From contig JBBHKE010000161.1 in assembly GCA_037447655.1 (NCBI GenBank), forward strand, positions 51,689 through 115,688: a DNA stretch of 64,000 nt, read 5' to 3'. Each line of letters starts with the position of its first letter. Position 1 is the first letter of the stretch. This document shows positions 11,434 to 24,900 of the stretch, in pieces. Under the pieces are notes generated by a model, which was given only the letters and a program-made list of their open reading frames with translations, was not told the origin of the DNA and did no database searches. A program made the position numbers and the translations under genes. The DNA comes from Zygnema cylindricum (Eukaryota; Streptophyta; Zygnematophyceae; Zygnematales; Zygnemataceae).

Positions 11434-11810
11434 GGGAGTGTTCCATATAGCTGTAAATTAGTCTTGTTATTTTGTTTTTTTGTGAAGAATCTCCGTACTA
11501 CTTTTGAGATTGTTCATACGTTCAAAAATGAAAGAATTACTTTAAACATTGACCATTACAGACGTGGATACAATTTGTGATGGTTGTAGACGAATACAAA
11601 ACTAGCGAAAGTTGTTTACATTTACAAAATACTGTAGCGACGCTTGTAGATGTCTAGTTTTTTGTGACATTGTAGATGTCTTAAGGTTTGTGACATTTTG
11701 ACGCCATGCTCATTTGTGACAGCGTCGTCGTCACTTATTCCACAATTTCCCGCCATGATTTCTCGTTTATGTTCATTCGTCTTTTTCTCTCTACTTTCCT
11801 TTGAGAAAGG
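11434..11810 (-). mobile_element. Truncated, inverted TIR element of the 960-bp type
   Basis: Starts GGGAGTGTTCC after TTTAA and continues as the reverse complement of the right part of the middle TIR element (TGTGACAGCGTCG, CCCGCCATG, TTTCTCTCTACTTTCC). It breaks off where gypsy-derived sequence begins at about 11811. Confidence 0.55.
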
Positions 11811-12676
11811 TCACCATGAACTTATCGAGATAAGGTTGAAAAGTTGAATCCGTGAGGTGCATGAAAGTTATCGACGGGTTTGCTAAGTCGACAAAAATGA
11901 CAAGGAAGTGATACTGCCCATAGCACGTGTCAAACGCGGTGATCTCCACATTTTCCTCTGCATTATTTGATGGTACCCGCTCTTAAGTCAATCTTACTAA
12001 AATACTTTGCTCCTCGAAGCTAGTCCAAAAGTTCATCAATTCTTGGCACAAGCTGGGAATTCTTCACCGTCAATTTGGTGAGTGCTCGGTAATCCACCCA
12101 AATCCTCACACTTCTCTTTTTTTAGCACAAATATCACAGAGTTCATAAGGGCACTTGCTCGGCTCGACTGCTTTAGATTAGACGAGTTCGACAAGTTGTT
12201 TTTTGAGTTCATCGAGCTGAGTGTAACTCACTTGATACATGTGGTAGTCGTATGTTGAATATCAATGATTAACTCAACCGGTGATGGATACTTCTTTTTG
12301 GTGGTAACTCAGAAGGTAACTTATCGCGGAAAAAGTTTGCATACTCTTGGAGAAGTTTTTCACTACCTACGGAGTGACCACATAAGTCTTTGGTCTTAGC
12401 CCTTCACTTGATGACGACTCGGTCCTGTCGAGTTTTGCGTCACTCGCCTCGAAATCTTTCGGTTCGACTATTGTGACAAACGCCTCATCAGTTTGTTCTT
12501 TTGTACACAGGGCGTGTTTCAATTACAAAGCGGGAAGAAAACCTCCCTCCTTTGTGTTTCCAAATGGTTTTTTCGCAAAACAAACCTTTTGCCATTTTGC
12601 TCCACCGTGAGTTTGTTTTTCCTCCAATTGATCGACGTATTCACTATTAGTGCCACGACTTGCAGAGGGTGACGTA
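11811..12676 (-). pseudogene. Ty3/gypsy reverse transcriptase remnant
   Basis: Minus-strand translation gives, with stops and frameshifts, VRIWVDYRALTKLTVKNSQ, VPRIDELLD, LRGAKYFSKIDL and FDTCYGQYHFLV, which are the N-terminal half of gypsy reverse transcriptase. Sequence from 12250 to 12676 would be the upstream linker. The YxDD region and everything downstream are absent on the left. Together with 18958-20284 it forms one decayed gypsy element split by the copia insertion. Confidence 0.75.
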
Positions 12677-15600
12677 TGTTGTTTTGTAAACCTTAAGTTC
12701 TCTCTATATCTTGCTGTTATGTTGCCATGCTGCGCTAAGTCTGACATCGCAGCTAGAAACCTTGAGCACTCTACACTTGTTGCTATGCTGCTATGGTGCT
12801 CTGATCTGACATCGCAGCTGCGCTGCTCTAATATCACAGCTGCGCTGGCAGATCATAGCAGTCATAGCAGTCATAGCAGTCATAGCAGCTATAGCAGTCT
12901 GCGCAAGAAAGGTGTTCTGAATATGAGTCAGTTTGTGTGAAGATAAATTGACGGGGACATAATTTAGTGAGTATGTAACTCGAAAGGGAGTACACAGATT
13001 CGGTGCACTTTAGGCACACGTGTCGGTCCGTGAGAAAGTCAAGTTTGGTTGTTCTAGAAGAAAAGGTACAGTTACATTTGAGGACCAAATTTATACGTGG
13101 AGGTTTATCTTCGGTGATGAAAGAATACGTGGAAAGCGGACGAAGTCCGCCGTCATTTTTGGAAGAGAAGTATTGACTATACCGTCATTTCAGCGGACGA
13201 ACTTTAACCGCGTACTATTTCATTTCTAGCTGCTGTCTGATTGGTGGAAATAATTATGTGCAATCGACGGTGGGATTTTGTTAATGAAGAGTAGTGTACC
13301 AATTGACCACGCTAGTTGTAGTACGGTGTGATCAGCCGTAGGCTCACTTGTATATATAGGACTTAGATTACTTTAAGAAAAGTAGGATTGTTGTGTAGGA
13401 AAAACTGCGAAGCAGTTTTTGGGTGTGTTTGAATTATAAGATCATTGTGATCTTTTGGCAGAACTTTGTGAAATTCTGCATGCGGTTTCTTTGGTGTATA
13501 TTTTATATTGTGGCAAATTTGCAGACCTAGGGTGTGTCTGGTTTGCTTTGGGCTTCATTGTGAAGTTGGTTGTTTGTGGGATTTCGTGAGAGTTTCCTCT
13601 TTGCACAATTGATTATCATGGCAACTGCTGGTGCTTCTTCATCTTCTTCAGTGGCACCAGCTGCCTCAAATCAAAAGGTCACGGGCCCTCCCTCACGGAT
13701 CCCGGTGTTTAATGGGCAAAAGTATCTTTATTGGGCGGATTTGACTAAGTCTTATTTGAAACAAGTGAAATTATATGATGTGATTTCGGGTATTCTTCTA
13801 GATACGGATCCGGGGTTTGGAAAGAAAAATGAAGATGCATTACATGTGTTGAAGTTACTTTTGTCAGAAGATCTTAACATGACATATATCAATATTTCTA
13901 CGGCATCTGAAATATGGATGGCCTTGAGTGAATCTTATGTCTTAGCCAGTGAGCAGAATGAGGTTGTTACTGCTGGAAAAATCTGGGACTATAAGTATAC
14001 TGGAGGTGACATGAACTCATATTGTAATGGCTTGAAACTTCTATTATCGGAGAATGCATGTTCCGCGGGGAGTTTTCCTCCTTATCATCAAGCTATGATT
14101 CTAATGAGAGGGCTTCCTAGTGAATATAGAGGAGCAGCGGAGCAGCTAAGACGGTTAGAGAACAGTAAATGGAATATAGCAGTCGCTCAGGCTTATATCC
14201 TAGAACAAGAGGCAACTCAGATAGCATTAAATGGTGGTCAATCAGTGGTTGCTTACAATGCACAGACATATAAGCCGGTTGGTTTTTCAGGAAACATAAA
14301 CTTTACCCCCAATCCGAATTATAGGCAATATGATAGGTGTGTCTATTGCTTTGGTCAAGGTCATGTTTTCCGGCTGTGTCCGGCATTTATAAAAGCGTGT
14401 GAAACAGGAATTTATCGTGCGGGATGGAGGGTGCGATCGGAGGATTCATCACCAAAATTTTCGACATCAAAACTGCCGATTAAAAATGCGGCATTCCTTG
14501 CATTTGATGAGACGTCACAAGATGAACCACCGGAAGAAAAGAAAGATGTGGTCACATTTCCGCAATCGGATGATGACGAGTTCTTTGCTCTTGCAAAAGA
14601 TCTCATGGAGGGACCTCGAGAGAACGGATGGATTATGGACTTCGGATGCTCCTCCCACATGTGCGGCAACCGGGCTTACTTCAAAACGCTTACTCCAATT
14701 CCCACTCGTCGCATTTATTACGCGGATGACAGCGGTGTGGAGGCTACGGCAAATGGAAGCGTGGAGTTAGCATGTGACATCAATGGTCAGATTGTAAAAA
14801 GAACCTTGCATGATGTTCTCTATATCCCAAAGTTTACAAAAAAATTGTTTTCCACTTCGGTAGCAGAAATGAAAGGTTTTGAAATTTTACAAAAGAATGG
14901 GAAAAAGGTAGTAAGCAAAGATGGGAAGGTAGCTCTGGTAGGAACTAGAGGCCCAAACTTGTTGTACCGGATGGACTTGGCTAATGAAATTGACTTTGCA
15001 TACTCTAGTGTCCTTCCGGAAAATGTTTTGTGGCATAAGAGGCTCGGTCATGTTCATCATGAAAGGCTTGATAAAATGGTAAAGCAAAATATGATAGATG
15101 GTGTTAAATTAGGAGAAACAGATTCCCATGTATGTGATGGATGTGCTTTGGGAAAACTTCATAAGCTGCCACTACCTCAGACAGCGGATAACTGGGCAAC
15201 GGATTTGCTGCAAATTATTCATTCGGATGTGTGGGGGCCATCAAAAGTTCCTTCACTCAGTGGCAACCGGTTTTTGGTCACTTTTACGGATGACTTCTCA
15301 AGATATAGCAAAGTTTACTTTATGAAAGAAAAGAGTGAAGTGCTCACTCACTTCAAGCATTTTCGGGTATGGGCCGAAAAACTTCATGGGAAACCGATCC
15401 TTTCCCTTCGGTCCGACAACGGAGGGGAATATATTTCTCATGCATTTTCTGAATACTTAAAAGACAATGGCATTTCTCGGCAATTAACAGTTCCTTATAC
15501 TTCCGAACAGAATGGAGTATCCGATAGACTCAACCGAACTCTAACAGAAAGTGCAAAATCTATGTTACTAGATAAAGGAATAGATTTCAAAATTTGGGGT

Positions 15601-18600
15601 GAAGCTTTCTCGTGTGCGTCGTATATTAGAAATAGAATAGAGACTAGAGCAGTAAAAGGGAAAACACCATATGAAGTGTGGACCGGAAGAAAACCGAATG
15701 TTAGTCACTTCCGAGTTTTTGGGAGTAAATGTTTTATTTTGGATAATCTCCCTATTTCTAAGCTTAGTCCAAAATCGATTCCAGGAATTTTTATGGGTTA
15801 TGATGATGAATCCGTGGGCTATAGAGTATTTAATAGGGATAGGAATACTCTTCAGACTGCTAGAAATATTCAGGTTAAAGAAGAGAGCAGATCGGTAGAT
15901 GTTTTTGGTTTGACAGATTTTGAAAAAGATTCCAAAAACAAAGAATATGTTATTTTTGAAAGTGTTCCTCTCGCTTCTTCTAGTCCCACTTTGGACCCTC
16001 CGGCTGGTCCCCTTGTGGAGAATCATCCTCCTCCTCCACCACCTCCTCCTCGGCGGCAACCTACGGATCCAACAATTCCAGCCTCAGATTTTCCGGGGGG
16101 AAAAAGGCAAAGCAGCAGGCTGCGACACTGCGAAGCTGCGCTATTTTCTGTCGGATCAGTGGATCTGACTGAAAACTGCGACGCTGCGAAACTGCGAAGC
16201 TGCGATGCTGCGAAGCTGCAAAGTTGCGACGCTGCGAAGCTGCAAAGCTGCGACGCTGCGAAGCTGCAAAGCTGCGACGCTGCGAAGCTGCAAAGCTGCG
16301 ACGCTGCGAAATTGCGAAGCTGCAAAACTGCTATATTATCTGCCAGCATGATGGAACCGGTCACAATACAAAAAACCTTTTCAGCTCCGGAAAAAGATCA
16401 ATGGATCGCTGCGGCTAACGATGAAATGCGATCGATAATGGAGGCTCAAACTTGGGAGCTTGTGGAGCTTCCACCAGACCGAAAAGCCATCGGCTGTAAG
16501 TGGGTCTTTAAAGTAAAGCTGAATCCATATAACTCTATTGAAAGATATAAGGCTAGGCTTGTTGCTAAAGGCTATAGTCAGAAGGAGGGAATTGACTATG
16601 AAGAGACTTTTTCTCCGGTTGTCCGATTTCCAACTGTTAGAATTTTGTTATCCTTAGCGGCCATTGAGAATATGGAACTACATCAAATGGATGTTAAGAC
16701 AGCTTTCTTGCATGGAGATTTAGAGGAAGTAATTTATATGAAGCAGCCTGAAAGGTATGAAGAGACTGGAAAAGAAAATCTGGTCTGTAAACTGTTGAAA
16801 TCCCTGTATGGTTTGAAGCAGGCTCCACGTCAGTGGAACCTAAAACTAGATGAGTTTCTTACCAGTCTAGGATTCGTCAGGATTAGCTCAGATCACTCAG
16901 TCTATGTTATGGAAGGGAAAGATGGGATTATGTACATTGCGGTATATGTAGATGATTTGCTGTTGTTAAGCAAGTCATTAAATGAAATTAACAAAATAAA
17001 GGCAGCCTTAAATTCAAGATTTGAGATGAAGGACTTAGGTGAGGCAAAGTATATTCTTGGAATTCAAGTAGAAAGGGATAGAGATAGGAGAACAATCCAT
17101 CTAACGCAACGTGAAGCGATAGGAAATGTGCTTGAAAAGTTTGGCATGGCTGAGGAAAACGGAAGTGCCACTCCCATGGAATTTAAGCAGAAAATGGAAG
17201 GCATGGAGACCGATGGAGGAATCATTTTTGACGATACCTTGGAGTCAGGGGAGGCAGATTTTATGGCCACCATTCCATACCGACAGATTGTTGGTAGCCT
17301 AATTTACTTCATGAACTGCACACGGCCGGATATTGCGGCAGCAGTTGGCGCTTTGAGTCGAAGTTTGCAAAATCAAAGGAAAACTGATTGGGAGGCCGCA
17401 AAGAGGGTTCTTCGGTACCTTGTAGGAACACGGAATCTTAGACTTGCTCTCGCTGGAGATGAAGTCAAAATTCAGACATGGAGTGATGCTAGCTATGGAG
17501 ACATGCCAAGCCGCCGTTCCACCACTGGATTCATTTTGAAGATTGGAACTGGAACATGCTGCTGGAGCAGCAAGTTTCAAAAGGTAACAGCTCAGTCTAC
17601 AATGGAGGCTGAATATATGGCAGCAAGCTCAGCTGTCAAGGAGTTACTATAGGTGAAGTCGCTCCTCCAAGAACTTCATTTTATGCAATCCGTACCTCAA
17701 ATAGTGTGGTGTGACAACCAAGCAGCTATTGCGATTGCATCCAACCTGAGTCATCACTTCAAAAGCAAGCACATTGACATCAAGCTGCATTTTGTAAGAG
17801 AGAAGGTGATGAACAGAATTTTAAAGCTAAGTTATCTTCCGGATGAAAAGATGGTAGCAGATATGATGACTAAGTCTTTACCTGCACCTAAGTTGAAATT
17901 CTGTAGAGAGGAATGTGGACTCAGTGGCTGAGAGAGTCTAAAGGTTTAGGGGAGTGTTGTTTTGGAAACCTTAAGTTCTCTCTATATCTTGCTGTTATGT
18001 TGCCATGCTGCGCTAAGTCTGACATCGCAGCTAGAAACCTTGAGCACTCTACACTTGTTGCTATGCTGCTATGGTGCTCTGATCTGACATCGCAGCTGCG
18101 CTGCTCTAATATCACAGCTGCGCTGGCAGATCATAGCAGTCATGGCAGTCATAGCAGTCATAGCAGCTATAGCAGTCTGCGCAAGAAAGGTGTTCTGAAT
18201 ATGAGTCAGTTTGTGTGAAGATAAATTGACGGGGACATAATTTAGTGAGTATGTAACTCGAAAGGGAGTACACAGATTCGGTGCACTTTAGGCACACGTG
18301 TCGGTCCGTGAGAAAGTCAAGTTTGGTTGTTCTAGAAGAAAAGGTACAGTTACATTTGAGGACCAAATTTATACGTGGAGGTTTATCTTCGGTGATGAAA
18401 GAATACGTGGAAAGCGGACGAAGTCCGCCGTCATTTTTGGAAGAGAAGTATTGACTATACCGTCATTTCAGCGGACGAACTTTAACCGCGTACTATTTCA
18501 TTTCTAGCTGCTGTCTGATTGGTGGAAATAATTATGTGCATTCGACGGTGGGATTTTGTTAATGAAGAGTAGTGTACCAATTGACCACGCTAGTTGTAGT

Positions 18601-18957
18601 ACGGTGTGATCAGCCGTAGGCTCACTTGTATATATAGGACTTAGATTACTTTAAGAAAAGTAGGATTGTTGTGTAGGAAAAACTGCGAAGCAGTTTTTGG
18701 GTGTGTTTGAATTATAAGATCATTGTGATCTTTTGGCAGAACTTTGTGACATTCTGCATGTGGTTTCTCTGGTGTATATTTTATATTGTGGCAAATTTGC
18801 AGACCTAGGGTGTGTCTGGTTTGCTTTGGGCTTCATTGTGAAGTTGGTTGTTTGTGGGATTTCGTGAGAGTTTCCTCTTTGCACAATTGATTATCATGGC
18901 AACTGCTGGTGCTTCTTCATCTTCTTCAGTGGCACCAGCTGCCTCAAATCAACAATG
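12677..18957 (+). mobile_element. Young Ty1/copia retrotransposon
   Basis: Complete element with LTRs at 12677-13680 and 17955-18957 differing at only about seven to ten positions by eye, so insertion is recent. Flanks acgta (12672-12676) and atgta (after 18957) are a near-perfect 5-bp duplication. One long frame carries gag, protease, integrase, reverse transcriptase and RNase H in copia order. A polypurine tract lies at 17938-17954. No standard primer-binding site follows the 5' LTR, because the repeat continues into the ORF. Confidence 0.93.
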
Positions 18958-21900
18958 TAATGTTCATAAACCTGCGTAAACGTGAAGAGAATTGTTCCAC
19001 TTGTATTCTTCGATGCCGAGCTCAAGCGTAGCAGTACATGTTTTCACTTTCACATGTCTTCCTTCGGCTAAAAGAACCAAATACTCCTCCGTCAATGATT
19101 GCAAACCTTTAAGAACTTTTTGACTGCTTGGCTTATCAAGTTCTCGGACGCTCTCGAGTTGAATCAAGGTCATTGAGACTCAAGCAACTCGGCCTTAGAA
19201 TTTTAATGGTTTGTCTCCTTCTCTTTTAAGTCTGAAAACATTGAAGTTCCCCCTCCCCATTGGCAATTCGGCCTTATAATTTTTAAGGTTTGTCCCCTTT
19301 TCCTTTAAAGGGGAAAACATTCACTTGGCCCCTCCCCTTTGTCTTGCAATATTTTGAGGAACCTTATCGTGTGGCTGGGACAATTGCACTAGAAGCATAA
19401 CCCGTCTTACCTCCTCTTTTCAAGCTCCTCCTTTAAAAGATTATACCTCAAAATTTTCTTATTTTTCTTTGAAAGGGCTTTAAGTTCCTCATTTTTCACT
19501 TGCACGACAATAAGTTCTATGAGAGTTAGGGAATTGAAAGAATGATTGCTCAAAAAACTAAAGTCAATGGAGTCCGTCCTCTCCGCAAAACGCATGATAT
19601 ATGTAATAGGTAACCCTTCGCGGACACTGGCACACTATTACTCCACGTCTTGCCGAATAAAGTGCATGAATCCTCTCAAGTATTGATCGACCGCCCCCTC
19701 CTCGCTCATTGTTTGTATTTAGAATTGTAGCTCCGACCCTTCTCGCTTATCGTGGATATTTGCAATTAAAGCTCCTAAAAATCTTGCAAATACTCAGTTA
19801 TTGATGACTTTTGCTTAAGGTTTGTGATATTCTTTCGAGCCATTTTTACCTTATTCACCGATTATCACGCTTCAATGAGTTATTTTTTGAACGCTTCCTA
19901 TTTGTTCGGCACCTTGTTGTTTTTCACCATCTAACCCCCCCTTGACGCAGCGACTCCACGTAGGTGTCCTCCCTTGTAGACAACTTGCTCAACCTCATTG
20001 AGCTTGGGAAATTGGAGAAAGTACGATTCCACCATGAGAAGCCACGTCTCAACGTCCCTTTTTTTTGAAGGGTCCCACTCGTCCGCTATCTTCCTCTTCG
20101 ACTTCAGGTTTGAGCCACTTGCGGATGACTAAGTATGAGTTTGAAATTATGAGACTACACTCTCGAAAGGTGCAGCATGAATATTGAGTGCCTCCAATAT
20201 TAAGCCACTCGTGCCAAGACTTTGTTGGAGTTTGTTCTCGCAAGAGATGGCACAGTGATGGTTTGTGTTTGGCATTGATACCACAACAATAGAAGTGATG
20301 TGTGTACTATAATTCAAGACCTCCATTGGTCCACAGAATGTCCAGCTTATATGAAGCCTCTAGGATAATATTTTCCCCTTTGACTTTCCCACTTAATAGA
20401 TGCCAGCTTGGCATTCAAAACTCTTACCGACCACACCTTTGTGTAGCTAGAACTCCCATGAGTCTGCAGCAAATCAAATCGCTAAAATTGCTCCCATGAA
20501 CATTAAGTTATGGCTGGCCAAAGATGGCCCATCAGTATATAAATAAGAAAATGTTGTTTGCCTTTGGGGAAACCCTTATATAGGCGTTGTGTCTGTCTCG
20601 ATTTTTTTTTGTCACACGCAGTACGGGCGGCCGTACCGCGGGCACAATGTTGTACCTCTCCGTTAGGCCCTGTAGTTTCCTCCCCTTCCCGCTGAAAAGT
20701 GTTAAAATAAGTAGTTTTTTTTTTTTTTTAGATCTAAAATAAATTAGCGGAAACATATATAGAAAATGATGGCAGCCTGCCTCCATCTCTTCTCTCTTTC
20801 CCCCATACTTGTTGTCGTCACTGAAGGAGAGAGAGAGCGATGGAGCCATGGCTGCCTCAGCTCCATAGGAAGGACTAAAGAGTGACTTAAGTCACTCTCA
20901 ACAAAAGGTTGAGTTCGGCAGGACTCGAACCCCCGACCGGTAGAGCGCGGCGTAGCCGTTAGCTCTAACCAGTCTGTCGTAGAAGTCCCTTAGATGATAT
21001 AAGGTTTCATTTATATTTAAACTATTGTATTACACGGAAATGATTTAACTGAAATATGGACGAAACGAACATAGAACTTGTTAAGGTTTAGTGCGAACGT
21101 CATTTCGCACGAAACAAATGAAACGGACATTTGTTTTAAACGGTCGACATTTAATGTCAGATTTAATCCGACAGCGCAAGTCATCGCCGAGATTGCAGAA
21201 TGGTCACTTTGGATTTTAAGGAAGTGGCATGACGTGGCGCCGCGTGGAAGGATGACATTCGGTCGCGAGAATTCCGGAGAATATACGAACGAGTGGAAAA
21301 ATGACACGCGTCCACTCAGTAGCCTTGTCTAACACCGGCCGTACAAAAAGGACATCGGTCGTAGTACCTTTCTGTACTTTACAGTAATATGATTGGTTCG
21401 TACTTTAGTAGATAGAGGTTGTGAGAGAGATTTAGGATTTAGGAAATTTTGGTAGATAGACACCTCTCTCTCAAAGAGAGCCTTGTATAAATTGGCATTT
21501 TTGCCGGCTCATAACTTATCGGCTGGTTGGCCGTTTTAAGTGATTCTTTTTGCTACAGACTCAGGGGAGTCCAGGCTAAACATGGGTGCGGTTAAATTGT
21601 CAGTTTTCCTTCTTGGGCAGCAGTGGTTGTGGCTTAAAGTGGGTTTGTTAAATACTATCTAGAGGCTTTCTGTATTCAATGGTCCAATGGAGGACACAGA
21701 ATTGCAAAAAGGAGATTCAAATTTAGGTCCTGATGAAGGCCTTAGAGCATGCGTCGTAGTCAGAGTTGCCTGACCCCGAGGTTGTCCTCGCACAGAGGGA
21801 CTTGTCCTCAGAGGAGGAGTTACCTGTCCACTAAGAATCCCTCCTGACCTTCGTCTAGCCTCTCGAATGAGAAGCAGTTCCTGTTCAAGTGCCTCCTTCC

Positions 21901-24900
21901 TTTCCTTTTCAAGAGCCTCCCAATCTATGGTGACGAGTCCGGCCCTCGCTATAGCCTCACTCTGCGATCGCAGAATGTCAACCAGTTTCTGGGTGCTGCT
22001 CACTACACCAAAGAGATTCACAATCCCTAAACCCGATACCTCGGGGTCTGTGGGTCTCGAACGCCACAACCCTTCGGAAGGTCGAACAACCGGTGCTGGT
22101 GGAGACGAAGAGCTTGGAGAAATTGAGGCGGAAGGGAAGAACGGCTCCTCTTTAGGTCGAAGAGCAAACCTACCCTTGCTGTCCCGATCATCAAACCGAT
22201 GCACTCTCTTGGGCTCTGGTAACCCCCGCTGGCTTATCCCTTCTCCGGCCCGGGCCCGAGATGTTGCCTTGCCCTTGGACGATCTGCTGGTTGCAGTGTC
22301 CAAAGATTGGATGGGTTGTTGGCGTGAAGTTGAGGGAATTCCCTGTTACTCTCGGGCTGAGGTCGAAGAGCCGCTCTCGGACAAACTGCTCAGTATCTCA
22401 ACGACACCTCCCACTCGGCGTACGATCCTGGCTCTGTCGGTTCTGGCTACCCGTTGTACCAACTCCTTCTTTACCTTCAACTCATAGAGATTGTGAAGGG
22501 CTAATATTTCCTTCCGACCTGGCTGGGTAGGGTCTACCAAAATCTCAAGATCCATGTACATTTCACCTGTCGAAGCCTTAGATCTGGTATTGCGCCCGAC
22601 CTCGAAAGGTGACCAATGACCGCTCTCTTATGAGCCAAAACCTTCGTACGTTATTTGGGAGATATCGGCTGTTTCTCAATCTTCTCCGCGGCCCGAGCTT
22701 TGGCAGCCTCGGACAAGGTAGGAAAGCTCTTTGGAGAAAAGACAGGCAGAGGTGGAGGAGTGGGTTGCCTCACTAGTTGTTTTGGAGGAGTCTCAGCTCT
22801 AACGGTCGGTGGCATCATTCCCTTCAGAAACTGCTTTATGTCTAAAGCAGATGTAAAGGGGACTGATTCCTTTGGCACCTTGGACTCTTCCTCCGGTTCA
22901 AACGTCTTTTGACTACCCTGCTCCTCAGATCTGATTTTCGGAGCCCCTTTTTCTTGATCTTTTCCCCCTCCCATCGAGTGATGGCTAACGGACGGAACTG
23001 TCGGAACTATCGGTAAAGAGAACCCTAACTCCACTCAAGAACTGAGGGTCCCAAAATCTGAAGCTCATATCTCCTCTTATCCGAAGGAGACAAGGTTGCT
23101 TTTGAGTACTGTGCTGTTCCGCTGGAAGTCTAACAAATTTTCCCTCAAAACCCATTGTTTTGGTACTAAAGATTCTGGCAGTTGACCCCGGCCGAAATGC
23201 AACTGAAGCCCAAAAAAGACTACCAAAGAAAGAACAAAGACACTCCCATGCAGAATAACGGAAAAATAAAAGAATAATAAGTTGTTTCAGAATTAACAAT
23301 ATCACCTTGCCCTAGAAAACTAGAGATAAAGATAAGATGAAGAATAATAGCAAGCGAGCTTAACATACCCCCAAAAGGAACGATGACAACAAGAGGAGAC
23401 GAAATCTCTCTCGAAGACACCGAAATAGGTAATGTATTCCTTAACTCCGCGATTTCCACGACTCGGAATCGGCAAGACCCTTCTCGGTATCAAACAGCCA
23501 CGAGTCCCAAATCGCCCAAATTTGAAAGATAGTGCCAACTACCCAACCGAACTACGATTTCCACAAAGGACAAATGCAAACCAAGATGGCAATATGGTCA
23601 CAATCACATAACAACAAAGGTTCTCCAAAAGAAGGTTTGTTGGAATTTCTAAGGTTTTTATCAAGAGACAGTATTGAAAAGCAACCTATCTCTTTCGGCC
23701 CCAAGTGCCTTATACATCAAAGTTTGTCCTACCGCAGGGGCCTCGGTCAAAGCAATGCTAGAAGCTAGTCAGCGACCAGCAATTGTTATCGTACTGGCAT
23801 AAGACAAAACAATATGCACTACACGTAGGGCAAAAAGTTAGGCGACCGGCTCCTGCTGGATTTTCGGCAAAAGGTCCTCCTATGGTACACTAATAGGTAA
23901 CAAAGTCCTGAATTGACGTGAAACCGCCTTACTTTGACCCAAAGTAATAAATGCTCTGCCCGTTTGTTGGGCTTGAACTAAAATCCTACTAACGGCTAAC
24001 AGCAAGATCTACAAGACAATCCCAAAGGTTACGTGGCTTTCCACAATGTACCCCTCCGCTAGAGCTACATAGAACATATGCCATATCATGGAGTCGCCAC
24101 CGTTGCAACAAACTAACTCTGCCGTTCGACCTCTGTTTGAGGTGAACTAAATTGCCTTCTGCTCCTAGGTCATAATACAAGGATTTTATCTCGCTGGTTG
24201 TCCTCCCCTTCTTCGTACATTGGGGTCCGTACAAGGTGGAATAAGGCCTCGGAAATCCTAGTAGTAGAAATGTGTAGAGAATGCACACGAGCTTGACAGT
24301 TCCCATATTCAATGGATCAGACTTTCTTTATAAGGAAAAGATGATGGAGGGGGAACTTTTTAAGAAGCACCTATGGGGCACACTATCCAAGCAAATTTGA
24401 TGTTCACCTCCACCTCAGTTTGGAAGAACATGTTTTCTTGGCACCTCCGTCACAACAGTTGCCAAAACACTAGCCACCCTCACGAACGATGACGAGGAAG
24501 AGGATGAAATAATCATGGAAGGAGAACAGAGAGTTGCTTCACGAGGGACTCTATTGTCAAGGACGATACCGGCAACAACACCACCGGTAATTGTGACAGG
24601 GAGTTAGACCAAACGATCACAAATATGAAAATTGGAACTATAAGAACAAGGTTGATAAGCTTTTAATTCTCAAAAGTGTAGTGAAGGGTATTGCCATTCC
24701 CTTTATGCATGTTAGATCCAAATCTGTCATGGTTTCCTCTTCCTCCTCCACCAAAGTTTTCATAAGGTTTCTTGGAATCCTCTCCCAAATTAGTTCCACC
24801 AGCTAATGCATGAACCCTGTTTCCTCCTCTCCAAATTTCAATTATGCTTTCCCGAACCAAAATCATCCCTACAACGGAGTTCCAGATCTTGATTATCTCG